Origin: Symbiodinium natans
Taxonomy: Eukaryota; Sar; Dinophyceae; Suessiales; Symbiodiniaceae
NCBI GenBank assembly: GCA_905221605.1
Contig: CAJNDS010000039.1
Span: forward strand, 183,540-247,539
DNA: 64,000 bases
Reading direction: 5' to 3'
Under the pieces are notes generated by a model that saw only the letters and a program-made list of their open reading frames with translations, searched no databases and was not told the origin of the DNA. Shown here piece after piece: positions 32,578-44,249 of this stretch (the stretch's first letter is position 1; each line of letters begins with the position of its first letter). Made by a program: the position numbers and the translations under genes.

Positions 32578-35500
32578 GAGCTTCCGGCACATACAAGTGC
32601 TTGCGAAGCAGCATGCGAATACCATCACTCTCGGACAGCTCATGAGGAAATCCACGGATGTGACGCTCTTGAGCCGGCTTGCGTGAGAGATGTTGGACTC
32701 TGTAAGACAGCATCTTCTTTGAAAGTGAGGAGCACACGCTCGGACACTGTCTCGCTGATCCGCCAGGCCGATTAAGTGAGTGTTCAAAGGCCATAAGACG
32801 TGGCTTAGAGTTGTTCAAGCAAAACGATGAGTGACCAATTTAATTTAAGCCTCAGCGCTCTGAGTTTAGATAGTTGCATGTCATTGCCACGTTTTCTCCA
32901 CTGCCAGGGCCAGTGGCTACGTGGCCAGCTGCCGATCCGGTTTGCACGGCGCCTGGATGAATTCCTGCAGCTCCCGCTGGGGCCTCAGAGTCGAAGTGAG
33001 GCAAAAATGCGCTGAACATGTGGATGGGGGAGGGGGGGGGGGGGGGGCATTTCGCAGGTTCCTTGATAAATGCAGCAGCGATGGCGAGCTCTGCAGGTAC
33101 GTGGTGGTGCACAACAAACACATCAAGCAGGCTCCGTCACAGCATCCCCTCTTGGATCGGATGTACGGCACCGCAGCAGAAAGAAGCTTGCGGATCAAAC
33201 AAAGCAGCAGGTCTTGGATATCTACGTCGAGACTTTCGAGAGCGTGTCGGATTTCCCAAGCATACTGACGGAGAAAGACGAGGCCCAAAGACTTCAAGCT
33301 TTCAGAGCAGCGGGTGGCGATCCATCATGCCATCCTTCGACCCTTGGGCCGCTTTACCCGTGAGGCAGAGTTTGCTCACCTCGTTCGAGCGCAACTCGAG
33401 AAGCATCAGGCAGTCGCGGGCCGCCCAGAACTTCCAGGTGAATAAATGGTGAACAAATCTTCGCAGCTTCACCTCTAGAGTCGAGAGTCTACAAGAGGGC
33501 CCACCATGGTCGCAAATGATGCTTACAACAGCGAGACAGCTGTTGAAGGATTGCTTCAAAAACCCTTGCCCCGAGGCCAGGCTGATCGCTGAAGGCTACC
33601 GAGAGGCTGCCGCAAAGAATCAAAGAGTCATGGGCCTTTCCTGTTGACAGTCTATCTTGGGGCCAGGTTCGTATGGCATATCCCCACTTCCGTTTGGACA
33701 CTTTCCTGGATCGTGCCTGATCCCAGCATGTCGACATGCCACGAGGCAGTCGATCTGCATCTCTCCTAGAAATAAGGCCAAAATAAGCGCAGTCGTGAAG
33801 GTGAAGGGGCTCAGAAGATGCATCTCGAGCGCAGTGGTGCCTTTGCTGCCAAGGACTTTTCATCACAAGGATCTCTGTGCGCATCTTGATGGCCCCTTGC
33901 ATGCAGATGTGGCGGGGTTGTCGGGTTGTCCACGACAGTCCAGTCGTCCTGCTCTTCTCGTCGGAACTTCAGGAAAACTACATCCGAATGCGCTCTCCAC
34001 AAGAAGGCTTCATAGGCCCAGATTCCTCTACTTCTTGGAAGGTTTCTGGCGCAGTAGGTGCTGCCAACATCTACACGATGAAGATTCAGGTGTGGTGCAG
34101 AAAGAGATGTCGCCTCACAGAATCATCCAGGCATTGGATTGCACTTCGGCTCTCACGGTTAGCACAATGTCCATCATGTCTTTCCTCTGTTGTCGATGGA
34201 GGAGCTGAGCAACGAGATCACACGTCTTACGGAGGCACTCGAAGTGTATCGAAGAGTGCTACAACTGCCACAACGGCATCATCCATGTTGCGGCCTTGCT
34301 CAGACTTGCTCAGCTTTGCTCAGCTTTGCTATGCAGGCCATCTACGGTGTGGCGCCGGAGATCGAGCGTGGCATCCCAGCTACATGTTTTGGCATTCTAT
34401 GTGACCACGCGCCATCACCCGGCCAGCCGTTCAAGCAAGTAAGGGGTGGACACGACTGCCCAAGACGCTGTAAAAAGGGAACAGAAAAGCGACACCCCTA
34501 AGTTAATGCGCCGTTGGGTGCTATAGCCTAGAATTTTTCCCAAAGTGACAGACACCTGCAGACATCAAGCGTGGATGATTGATGCTAAAACCCTGTAAAA
34601 CGATGTGAACACTTGAAAGCGACACCCCTCCTGTGCCGTCCCGACTTGAATGCTCAAAAAGTGCCTCAGGTTCCGGGGAAACGTGTCATGCACACTGGAC
34701 TACATCCCGCGGCACGTGCAGTTTATGTGCCAGGAGACTCGGGAGATGTAGAAGGGCGTGGAATTGAGCTGCATGGAGCATCACTCGTTCAGAGCAGAGG
34801 GCTAGAACGCTGCGAGACAGGAGCTTCTAAAGAATGCCGTCCGCGCCACAACGGAGCGTCACAAGCCCCGGCCCGAGCCGGAATTCATCTGAGAGTCTCA
34901 GAGGTTTCTTTTCAAGGCAAATTAGGTTGCAAGTTGGGGAGCGCGGAACTTTGCGAAGCTTATGGGAGGCCCCGAGATCGCCGGAGCGTCGGCTTTGCCT
35001 CGGAGCAGCCATCTCAGTACGCACAAGCGTGTGGTGCCTCTTCCGCCATCTATTCCACAGTGAAGTTTTTCACTGAGTTCCATTCTGTTCCCATGATTCC
35101 CATACGCTGAGCCCTGGTCTCAGGCCAGCAATGCCCAAAGTGGTGCCTTGGCGTTGTGACGGGCACATGTTCTGCCTTCCGGCATTCTTCCGGCCATGGG
35201 TCCGCCCCAAGGTGGTTGAGCTGCAGAAAGGCGACGTCCACGTCATCATCAAGATTAGCGACCAGGCAGGGGCCAGATATAATGCCACATGCAGATCGGC
35301 TCTTCCGCCGTGCTTCCAGCCAAGGGAGGCGGAGTGCCGAAGAGAGTCCAGGATGAGGCACGGCAGTGGTTTAACTGACTTATCCCCTCGGACCTTTTGA
35401 TATGCTGAGTCACTCCAAATAGGCCTGGCAGTATGGTTGGACCACTGCAGACAACGATCACGAGGACAACCTGCAAATGGAAATGCCAGCAGCATGTGCG

Positions 35501-36597
35501 GTCCCGGCATGGCAGGACGAGGAGGACCCATATTCTGGTTGCACCTGGCGCAAAGAGCTTGCCGGCTATGGTTTCGGTTTGCCGCTTACAAGGCGACGAT
35601 GAGATGTCACAAGATCATAAAGCAGGGAAGGACATCACCACAATCGTTTTCTTCTGCACCCTCGCTGTGGGGATCTGTGGGGTTTGTAGCCTTTAAGTCA
35701 GCCATGCTCGTTGGTCTGTCTTGTATATTCTTGTGTCACACATGAAGCTGGCAAGATTGTCCGGAGCCCAGTATTCAAAAGTCAGCCATGCCAGTGTTCC
35801 GGTCTCCTGGGCCTAGTCCCTGGATGGCCAAGCCCGGAGGGAGCCCGGTGCCCGCCCTCAAAATTCCGTGGAGTCCTCTGACAGAAGCCTGCGGATGCAT
35901 GAACCTGTCTGACAACGGCAGGATGGCTCCCACCATAGCTGTAGGTCGGGGAGGGTCGGGGTAAATTGTGGTTCCCCCCCCCCTCCTCCCGTGCGTGGTG
36001 GGTGTCTCTGTCTCTGTCTCTGTCTCTGTCTCTGTCTCCCGCTCCCTCTCCCGCTCCCGCTCCCTCTCTCTCTCTCTCTCTCTGTTTTGTCCCCAAAACC
36101 CTCTAAGCCGATTGAAGGGCTCAATGAACTTGTGAGTGCGATGACGGAGCGTGAAGCTTTGACGCACAGTTCTCCGAGACTCAGTAAACAAAAATGCAAG
36201 ACAACCGAACTCTCGAGCAATGCAGGCATTTTTCTGCCAGAGACATAATGATTGGCTACAATGTAGAACGAGAAGCCGTGCAACATTTTGACCGACCATA
36301 AACCTGCCACTGCCGAAATGCAGCTGCACCCGCCTGTTTTCCACCACACCTGCAGGCTTCATGCCCAGTATTTCGGCGGCGACGTCTTCATGCAGGCCTT
36401 GCCGGGACATGGTGGGCAGCTCAGTTTGCAAATGTACCGGTATACATTGCCTGCTCCCTGTCGTTCAAGGCACAGACATGTACCTGCTGCTGAACCACTT
36501 GAAGGAGGGCAGTCCTTCCACGGAGGAAGATGATCCATCGACGGCGCGAGCCTTGGAGTTGGGGATGTTGTCTTTACAATATGTTGTACAATCATAG
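32578..36597 (+). CDS. pyruvate / branched-chain 2-oxoacid dehydrogenase kinase (PDK/BCKDK family)
   Basis: Fourteen exons assemble to about 400 residues, the usual family length. Exons: 32578-32680, 32908-32987, about 33180-33282, 33365-33415, 33576-33616, 34007-34130, 34304-34365, 34670-34733, 34821-34864, 35124-35265, 35325-35357, 35423-35592, 36356-36411, 36470-36597. N-terminal bundle: TITLGQLMRKSTDVTLLSRL, WLRGQLPIRFARRLDEFLQL, VLDIYVETFESVSDFPSI, DE|AEFAHLVRAQLEKHQ, LIAEGYREAAA, FLYFLEGFW, MSPHRIIQ. GHKL ATPase: YIPRHVQFMCQ|ELLKNAVRA (N box), VHVIIKISDQ|GGGVPKRV (G1), WQYGWTTA, LAGYGFGLPLTR (G2), LHAQYFGGDVFMQALPGHGT then DMYLLLNHLKEG. It should phosphorylate and switch off the mitochondrial PDH or BCKDH complex. 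From exon 33365 on, every join is phase-consistent. Donors are GC eight times, GA twice and GT once. The leader and first exon are missing, the first two joins are approximate, and the SR-IGIR-L motif is shortened to SRCCQH. Confidence 0.9.
35999..36083. repeat. GTCTCT / CT microsatellite
   Basis: Six-base and two-base runs inside the large intron 35593-36355 of the dehydrogenase kinase gene. Minus-strand frames through it are Arg/Glu artefacts. Confidence 0.95.
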
Positions 36598-36599
36598 CA

Positions 36600-37050
36600 A
36601 TCGAAAGTGTGTTCTTCGAGCTCTTTCTGGCATTCGCATCTGAGGCCTTGACCGTGACGGAAAACCAGTCGGTGAATGCGCCATGATCGCCGGCGCCTTT
36701 GTGCCGGTGCTTGCTCGCGGAAAAAACGGGGGTGCTCTTGACTTTTTTGCTGCTCTCTGCAGAAAGGACATGCTGTCATACGAGGAGCTGTTGGTTTTTC
36801 GGCATGCCCCTGCCACAACTTCCCTTTGCCCTTTGCCAGGCAACAAGCCGCTCGAGTGAGGAAGTTGTAATAGTAGAAAAGCTTCGATGGCTGCCTGAAG
36901 ACCCTACATATCCTGCAGTATCTCACATGTAATTAGAAATCAGCTTGTGAAATTAGACGAGGACACAGGTACCATGAGCATATTCTAGCCGACACTGCAA
37001 CCTTCAGCACAAGGCTGTAATCAAGGCATATTGAGCTCAGGCGCTACGAG
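36600..37050. other. 3' flank of the kinase gene, nothing called
   Basis: No motif-bearing frame. The minus frame covering 36465-36926 is a shadow of the last kinase exon and its flank. Confidence 0.4.
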
Positions 37051-37053
37051 GGC

Positions 37054-37650
37054 TTGAGACGACTTTCACATTTTTCTGTTTTGGAGGAGGGCTGGATGCC
37101 GTGGGCTGCCGTCCTTCGGACCCGAGGGTGTCTGGGCTTTCAGTTCCGCCACTTGAAGTCACAAGAGCCGTTGAAGGGAGAGCGCCCTGAAACAAAAGTC
37201 ATCAGCTTCGGAGCACGACCAGACGAACCCGTCGCAGATTTCTCGTGGCAGACTCAAGAGACTCTTTAAAGTTTTGGGGTGGCCGCGGCTGGCTGGCCGC
37301 GTGTTGGCAGCAATCTTAGGGAGCACTGCTCTGAAACCATGCGAGACTGTCAAACAAGAAACAAAAGGTTGCACACCCTCAACCGTGAGTTGGGTAATCT
37401 TTGAGGTGATGATGGCTCAGTGGTGGTCTGGGGCGGCCGGCTGCAAGACGTGTTGACTTTGGAACACGTCGTGCAGCTGACCGCTGAGAACGACCAGTTC
37501 CATGCCACCACGCGGGGCGGGGAGGCCTCGCTGGGCGATACAAGCGTGCCTACTTGTCGCGATGCATGTCGTGTGCTTGCAAGGTGGTGTCGTGGTCCGA
37601 GGCAGACTACGACGACGACACTGCCAGCCCATTGGTTCTCATTTGTCATT
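37054..37650 (+). CDS. hypothetical coiled-coil gene
   Basis: First piece 37054-37269 ends ERPETKVISFGARPDEPVAD and so on. Next, after GGCAG at 37306-37310, NLREHCSETMRDCQTRNKRL and HTLN. A strong donor GTGAGT sits at 37384; if it is joined to the acceptor GCTCAG ending at 37419 the frame continues into GRLQDVLTLEHVVQLTAEND then QFHATTR. That intron would be only 36 bases. The product is a coil of unknown role. After 37650 up to 38430 I see nothing coding and the first TTTAGGG-like words appear. Confidence 0.45.
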
Positions 37651-38667
37651 ATTTAGGAGTCTATCATTTGTTAGGCATCAACCACCATGATCACATGAGC
37701 TGGTGTGGGATCGGTGGTTGGCTTACACGGTTCCTGCAGGTGCTTGGCCGCTGGCATGAAAGCGTAAACTTGTTTACCCTTTCGTCGTTCTCGCCTCCTT
37801 GCCTTGCTGCATTGTCTTGGGCCACGCGGCCTGGCGTGCAAGCGAAACAACATGAAACAACAGTAAGAGCGTACACTCGCAAAACAAACAAACGTTTTGC
37901 GCTCCGCCTTCACCACGGAACTCGATTTCTTCTTCTTTGACGCCTTTATTGTTTTGCTATTTGCCTGTCTTGGTCGGCTCGCCGTTCTTGCACTTGTCTT
38001 TTATTTTGATGGTGCGGGGCTGAGGGTCCACGATTTCGGGTCAAGGGTTCGTACTTAATTAGGGTTCAGAGTTCGCGGCTGGGTTGTTTAGGACCTTTGC
38101 TTTCTAATGCCCCGGGGTGTTAGGTTGACTTGTTTACCAGGGTGGTTCAGATCTCTAACACCCAATCTTGAACCCTGCGCCCTACTCAAGATGCCCGACC
38201 CTCAACATGTCTCTTTTTTTTGGGGTTCAGGATGAGCACTGCCTGTTCTGCTGTGTGTATGACTCTGTAGTTGCCTAGCCGAGAGCACGATTCCAACACA
38301 AAAGGTACCGGCCGAGCCGAGAGACAAGTTGCTGTCAGGCCAAAGCACTTAAACCCGCAAACATCTCTTTTGTAACATGCCACTCAAAGTAGGGCCCAAC
38401 ATGTTACATACTCAAGCAGAATATAATATAAATGTTAAATGCTGAAGGAGCGAGAAACGTCACAAACACAAAGACGCAAAGAGCCCACCGAAAGGATAGA
38501 ACAAAACAAAATGCGGAAAGCACTAAGTTTACGTGCTCCCGCCTCAGTCCCGTACGCATTTTGCTGTGTGAGCCAAGCCGCAGCTCCAAGAATCCGGAAG
38601 GCAAGCCAGCAAACAAGAATCCGGAAGGAGCCAGAAAACACCGTGTTGAGACGTTGCTTGAGCCGTT

Positions 38668-38952
38668 TTGCACTTTTCCGCTGTGTTTCGTCGATTTGCC
38701 ACTTTACTGTTTTCACGCCGAGGGTGCTTCGTGACATGGTTTTCTTCAACAGCGCCAGGCCAGCACAGCCAACACCATAATCAGCACCACCAGAACCACC
38801 AGAAACTACCAAGGTTTATAGGGTTTATAGGGGAATTAGGGAAATGGGTTTACAGTTTACAGTTTACGAGCCATCAGTGTGAGCTCGACTTCCGTCCAGG
38901 CGAAGACGAGGAAGACTCTGAGGAGGAGGAGGAGGAGGAGGAGCCCAAATGA
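38668..38952 (+). CDS. possible acidic-tail exon
   Basis: The + frame ends with YSLQFTSHQCELDFRPGEDE followed by EDSEEEEEEEEPK and TGA. An acidic C terminus like this occurs in many nuclear or chaperone proteins. The upstream part (with TTTATAGGG words) is probably intron. Confidence 0.35.
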   Translation: MHFSAVFRRFATLLFSRRGCFVTWFSSTAPGQHSQHHNQHHQNHQKLPRFIGFIGELGKWVYSLQFTSHQCELDFRPGEDEEDSEEEEEEEEPK

Positions 38953-39659
38953 GCATTTGGGGAAGATGGAGTCCTCCCTTACACGCCCCCTTGGTTCCTT
39001 ATGATATATGTGAGTAGGAGGGCTGTGAAGGCTTTTTGAGTTGAGGGTTTATGGCGAATGAGCTTTGAGGTTTATCTGGGTAAGCGCTTAAGGGCTAGGG
39101 AGGTCCGACCTGGCTGTATACTACAGCTCATTGATGGTACTGGCTGCTACTGCCAGCAATGATCTAAATGGTTGCGTCACGGCCAATGCCAGCCGGACCA
39201 ATGCTGGTGAACACTTCTCGCGCATATCAAGCTCGAGCACAAAAACGGAGCGTGCTCGTGCGCCATCCAGAACCTAGCCATCTCAGGCACTTGTTGCACT
39301 CTTTTGAACTCGGGCGACGCTGTGCCAAGTGTCGTCACTGAGTTGAGAGCACCGCATTGACTCACATGCTCAATTGTACCGCCGTGTCCTGCCGTAGCCC
39401 AGCTGATAGCAACTTCAGTCAGTGTCAAGTATACGTACTCTAATCTTATCGAGTAGTGCTGCTACGGCTCATGTGCTGGCCTTGACAGAGCATGGGATGG
39501 AATGGCTGAAGGACTCAGCGGATACTGAGGCGGGCGCGGGCAACGATGCCTCGTCTTACTCGTGCCGCTCTGAGCTTCGCTTCTACTTGTACTTGATCCT
39601 GCCTTGCTGCATCATTGGCCGACTTGGCTGTCTCTTATTACGGGAAATTGAACTCTTGC
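38953..39659. other. no supported gene
   Basis: Short open frames only; minus frame 39177-39428 has no motif. Confidence 0.4.
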
Positions 39660-41150
39660 AAACTGCGTATAGCCCTAAACCCCTAAACCCGAAGCCCTAC
39701 ACCGCCGTTGGATTTGTCGAGGGGCTTAGGGTCACGTCAGGCTTTCAGAGAAATCCCAAAGCCTAGACTCTAAACCCTAAACCCCCAAGCCTCACAAGAC
39801 CCCAAGCCCCAAACGACTAACCCTAATCCCCGGAAGCCAGTACCCTGATCCTTGTTGGGGGGGGGTGTTTGGATCCCGTATATACGCCTACTTCAAGCCC
39901 CCCAAAGGGTTGCCCCTTTCATTGTAATTGTGTTCTCCTGGGATACTGAGGGAGGGTAAACCCTAGACCCTAAACCACGAGACCTTAAACCCTTCAACTC
40001 CTAAAGCCCTACACTCCTAAACCCCTCAACTTCTAAACTCCTAAACCACGAAACTCCTATGAGGGGATGAGGGTTTGGGGTTTGGGTTTGGCACTCATCA
40101 TTTAGGCTTAAACCCTACCCTTCGTTTCGGTACCTAGTTTCCTTCTTATAGAACCCTAACCCCAAAATAGGGTGCTTAGAAAAGGTGCGGGGTATAAGCC
40201 TCTAGGATGTGTTTGGAAGGAGTGCTGTGGGGATATGAAGCTTCTGTTATGAACTTGATGAGGGGTATGACTCTGAGGATCTTGGGTCTTCCGGGGTTTA
40301 GGGCTGAGGGTGGTTTGGAACCTTACAGTGTAAGGTTTGAGGGTTTAGGGTTTATAGGGCTTATAGGGCAGAAGGGTTTTAGGTCAAGGGGTTAGGGTGT
40401 AGGGTTTAGGGTTTATGGCTTCGAAATACAAGCTATGCGTTGCCCAGGCTGTTGGGGCATAGGGTTTAGGGCTTAGGGTTTAGGGTCATCTACATGTACT
40501 GCCGCCAACAACCCTACTAGTAAACCCGGCCCTAGACCCTGCACTCGGGTTTAGGGCCACCATGTGCCGACGTCGTTCACACACAGCCTTATGTGGAGCA
40601 TTTTGTCGACCCGCCTCCCCCTTGAACCCAGTTCAGGGCATACCTAGAGTCCAAGTACCCAAGTATAAGGGCTTTAGGGCCCAGATACCATACTCTTAAG
40701 TGCCCTTGGCAACTAAAGCCCTCATTATTTTTGGGCACTTGGACCCTTAAGCTTAGGATGTAGGGATTAGGGTTTAGGGTAAAACCCCACTCCCTTGAAC
40801 CGTAATTGAGCAGATGCGAAACCAATCTGGACATTGAATGGAAGCCTCTCTAACCCATGAGGCGTCGGCCTGCCCGGTCACTGGCGCTATCTGCAGAGAG
40901 CGAGGCCCAAACCAAAACCAAGAGGGACGCTGTGGGGCTCCTGTTTTACACACCCTACACCCTAAACCCTATACCTAAGGGTCCAAGTCCCCAAATGTTG
41001 GCGCTTTAGGGCCCAGGTACCATACTCTGAATGATTGTTGGTCCCTTTTCAAATAACATATTTAGGTTCTTGGACCCTTAGGGATAGGGCATTTAAATGG
41101 TCAACTCGAAATGCGAATCGGGGGTCTCATGGCATCTATAATGTAAACTA
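39660..41150. repeat. telomere-type words and dispersed repeats
   Basis: Both orientations of TTTAGGG/CCCTAAA occur many times, mostly degenerate and not in long tandem. Within it a second short repeat recurs: GGGCCCAGATACCATACTC-like strings near 40678 and 41009, and CTTGGACCCTTA-like strings near 40739, 41073 and 41260. No gene. Confidence 0.85.
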
Positions 41151-41393
41151 CAGAGCTCGTAGCAATGCTCTGACTGCCCCAAGTATATAGATACTTAGAA
41201 GCAAAAGGGAGTATATGGTAACTACTTTGGGGCCCAAGTGCCCCCCATAAAGGTACCTGGACCCTTTTGGAATGTAAACTACAAAGCTCGTAGCAATGCC
41301 CTGACTACGTACGGTAATAAGAAGGCTGCAAGTAGATCCGCTTCGACGGTGCCCAGGCTCAGCCCTGTCAGGTAGCGAACGCATGTTTCACCC

Positions 41394-41915
41394 ATGCTTT
41401 CAGGCTGCCGTACCTTGAAGGATGTAATCTCTCGGGTGGGCGTGCCATGTCGCGAGGTCAAGCAGGAGGACGCACGGCATCGCACGGTTTTGGAGTGGTG
41501 CAAAAAGTGTTGCCCGAGTTGTGTTTTTTTTGTAGCACTTCCACCATGCCTTCGACTTAGAAAGCATGGCGAGGAGCCGCCAAAAGAGGATGAAGAAGAG
41601 CAAGTTCTCACTCCACCTGACCGGACAGCGTGTTGCAAAGCAGGACTGCTGGAGGGAGGCCCTGCAGTGGCTTTTTGCTCTCATTTTGTTTTGCATTCCT
41701 TGCTAGTGTGCTCTGCAAGGAGACGCTCAGCCCACAGTAGAAACCCCTTCGAAAGGAGATCAGCCATCCTCGCTGCGCAAACGATCCAGAGATCAAGCAG
41801 TGAGGAAGACTTGGAGAAAGCGAAAAGCATGAAGCTTGGGGGCCCGTATCCCGATGAGCTGTCCATGCCAAGGGGGAAGCCTCCGAGCAGAGCACAGTCA
41901 AGGAGCCACCGATAG
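41394..41915 (+). CDS. hypothetical protein, 173 codons
   Basis: ATG 41394 to TGA 41915 is open. The start reads CRTLKDVISRVGVPCREVKQ after an internal TTTCAG. The middle holds an acidic stretch KEDEEEQVLTPP and a hydrophobic segment near residues 95-110. The end reads AILAAQTIQRSSSEEDLEKA then KSMKLGGPYPDELSMPRGKP with Ser/Arg. An intron in the Cys-rich middle is possible. Not recognised. It is flanked on both sides by telomere-word DNA. Confidence 0.4.
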   Translation: MLSGCRTLKDVISRVGVPCREVKQEDARHRTVLEWCKKCCPSCVFFVALPPCLRLRKHGEEPPKEDEEEQVLTPPDRTACCKAGLLEGGPAVAFCSHFVLHSLLVCSARRRSAHSRNPFERRSAILAAQTIQRSSSEEDLEKAKSMKLGGPYPDELSMPRGKPPSRAQSRSHR

Positions 41916-41939
41916 TCCGATGGTCGCTTGTCATTTAAG

Positions 41940-42930
41940 GCTTTCAAATCCGCGGGACCATGTTGCAGTTGGTGCGAAGACTAGTGCCAAGTTCAATTGT
42001 GTGAGAATCTTTGGCCATCTTTTGACCAGAGACGGCATGTGTCTAGAATGTGCTTTAGCCCATTATTTCTGCGTTATTTAGCTGCTTCTATTTGGCTAAA
42101 AATGTTTCTTTGTTTTGCTGGGCTGCGCGGTTTTTTGATTGCATGTCTTTGCGTTTTCTTGGCTGATTGAGCTTTGCATCTCGTTTTTTCGAGTCAAGCG
42201 GGCTGCTTGCATTGTTCTCCGTGTGTGTGTGTGTGTGCTGGGCTGCTCAAACATGTTCGTTGATTTGCTTGTTTTTGCTGGGCTGCTCGGGGTTAGTTGA
42301 TGGCTGCCTTGCATTTTAATCGTATTTTGGCCCTGCTGTTAAACCTTGCATTCCGTTATTGATACTTGTGCATCCAAGAGCAGAGGATGAGTTCAGTAAA
42401 CGTTCTATAATGTGCGGGGAGGGGGATTTGAAGGTGGAGGGAGGGAGGGAGAGGGGGGCGATGGCAGGGGAGGTGGGAATGTGCAAAATACAGCGCCAAG
42501 CAAACACGCAACACAAAGGATCACAAAGGCAATGCCAAACACGAATGCAAACGTCTTTTGTTTCTACGAGATCTCGTTTGCAGTTTTTTTCATTCACCTC
42601 CTGCTGTCTTTGTATGTTTTGTGCATTGCCCCCTTCACCGGCCCTTCTCCACGACTCCGCAGCACTATCCCTTCCTACCGTCATGGGCACTGCTGCTGAT
42701 ACTGCCAGACACCACTCTGCTACGCCTGCCACTAGCCATGCATACCACCGTAGCTCACATGACTTAATGCTGCCTGTTAGTGCATGGTCACTTTGCAGCG
42801 CAGACAGAAACTGAATGCCTGGCAGAACGACAGGTTCTCAGCATATCCAGTGGCTTAGGAAGCAGACAGTAAGGGCTTAATGTTCGCTTAGCCTATTGCA
42901 CAACTCTTCATAGTCCTCAGCCTGCAACTC
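41940..42930. other. no supported gene
   Basis: T-rich with recurring GGGCTGCTC and TTTGCTGGGCTG strings and a (GT)n run at 42220. The + frames at 42359-42814 lack motifs. Confidence 0.4.
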
Positions 42931-42933
42931 CAG

Positions 42934-43344
42934 GAGCATGACGCAGTAGAGGAAGCGCTGGCAGACGGCAGGGAAAACATCTCAAGGCTCTACATCTACA
43001 AGTTTCCAGATGTGGACGCGCTCCACAGGCTGCTGGAAAGTGGCCTTTTGCCAAACGTTGCAGCAGATCTCGAAAGACATATTGGTCTGGAGATGCACAA
43101 ACTCAGACCGAAGCAGGCAGTGCTCGAGTTCTTCGAACGCTACACCGGAATAACTGATGCTAAGGAGCTGAAGCGCCACTTCTACTACCAACTTGCAGAA
43201 GTTGAATGGCCGGCAGGGTTCGTCGTTTCTGAGTTACACACCCCCGTCTTCTACAACCGAGTCTTCATTGGCCAGCCGAAACGTTATGAGCAGCAGGCCA
43301 AAGCGTCCGCAGCCACTGCCTTCGCAACGGATGTCGACGCTTGA
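42934..43344 (+). CDS. hypothetical exon, 136 codons
   Basis: After CTCCAG the + frame reads EHDAVEEALADGRENISRLY, then DVDALHRLLESGLLPNVAAD, AVLEFFERYTGITDAKELKR and FVVSELHTPVFYNRVFIGQP, ending TGA. It has strong globular, helix-rich composition with no stop for 136 codons. No family recognised. It is a good candidate for a real conserved protein. Confidence 0.55.
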   Translation, partial: EHDAVEEALADGRENISRLYIYKFPDVDALHRLLESGLLPNVAADLERHIGLEMHKLRPKQAVLEFFERYTGITDAKELKRHFYYQLAEVEWPAGFVVSELHTPVFYNRVFIGQPKRYEQQAKASAATAFATDVDA

Positions 43345-43879
43345 AGAGCGGCATCTAAACTTCCACCGCACCTAGGGAAAATCCGGCAGCGCGTCAGCCT
43401 GAACCGCCTGCAGAAAGATTCCATCATTTGGTCAGGCACAAGTCCACATGAGTTCTCACAGCGGATGATTCAGCAGGTGCACATGGGCTTCCAATCATTT
43501 GGATGCAGGACAGCGCTGTGGGATAAGAATCTCTGAGCTGCCCTCTGGGACGACAGCGCGACAGCAAATGGCGTCTGGTCACATACGTCGAGGACTGCCT
43601 TCATAACTCCACCTTCACGGGTTCACGTCGCCCAAAAGATTCCACAGATGCCTCAAGTAGCTTTGGGGAAAGCAGCTGGTGTGATGTAATGTTCGGAGGA
43701 GTAACAAAGATTTCAGAGGAAGGCAGAGATCTTCAAGGGGCCTACAGGAGTTTCTTTGTTTTTGCAACAACTTACAAAGCTTTGTAAGAGCCCGGTCGAA
43801 CCCCCCAGAATCCTGGACCCCCATCCCCTTGGTTTCACTGCCAGAGCTGTGGCTCAGGCTGTAGAGCTGTAGAGTTGAG

Positions 43880-44240
43880 GGTCTGGGATTAAACCTTGAA
43901 CCCTAAACCTTAAACCCTAAACCCCAAACTTCAGTGACCCAAGAAGCCCCAAGCTCCAAGCCTACAGTCCAGTATCCAAATAAATGTCGGCACCCCAAAG
44001 GCCTCGGCCCAAGTACCCCGAGAGCCTACACGGAAATGTTCGCACCCTAAGCCCTAAGCCCTCAACCCTAAACCCTCAGGGTCGAGGAGTTTGGGGGTTT
44101 AGGGCTCAAAATTTCAGGGGGGGGTTTAGGGGTTCAGGGACTTTAGGGCTTCCTCAGGGAAACCCGAAGCCTGAGACCCTACAGTCACCTCAGTTCCACC
44201 CCCAAACCCAAAAAGCCCTCAACCCTAAACCCTAAATTCG
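43880..44240. repeat. telomere-type word cluster
   Basis: CCCTAAACC and GGGTTTAGG words in both orientations within 360 bases, so an inverted arrangement rather than one array. The 43345-43879 stretch before it holds no supported gene. Confidence 0.85.
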
Positions 44241-44249
44241 TTCTCAAGC

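Noticed and set aside
34489-34630. Insertion flanked by AAGCGACACCCCT direct repeats
   Set aside because: Thirteen-base repeats lie within an intron, but the 114 bases between show no element features.
35782-36431. Minus-strand Arg/Glu-rich frames
   Set aside because: They run through the GTCTCT/CT microsatellite inside an intron.
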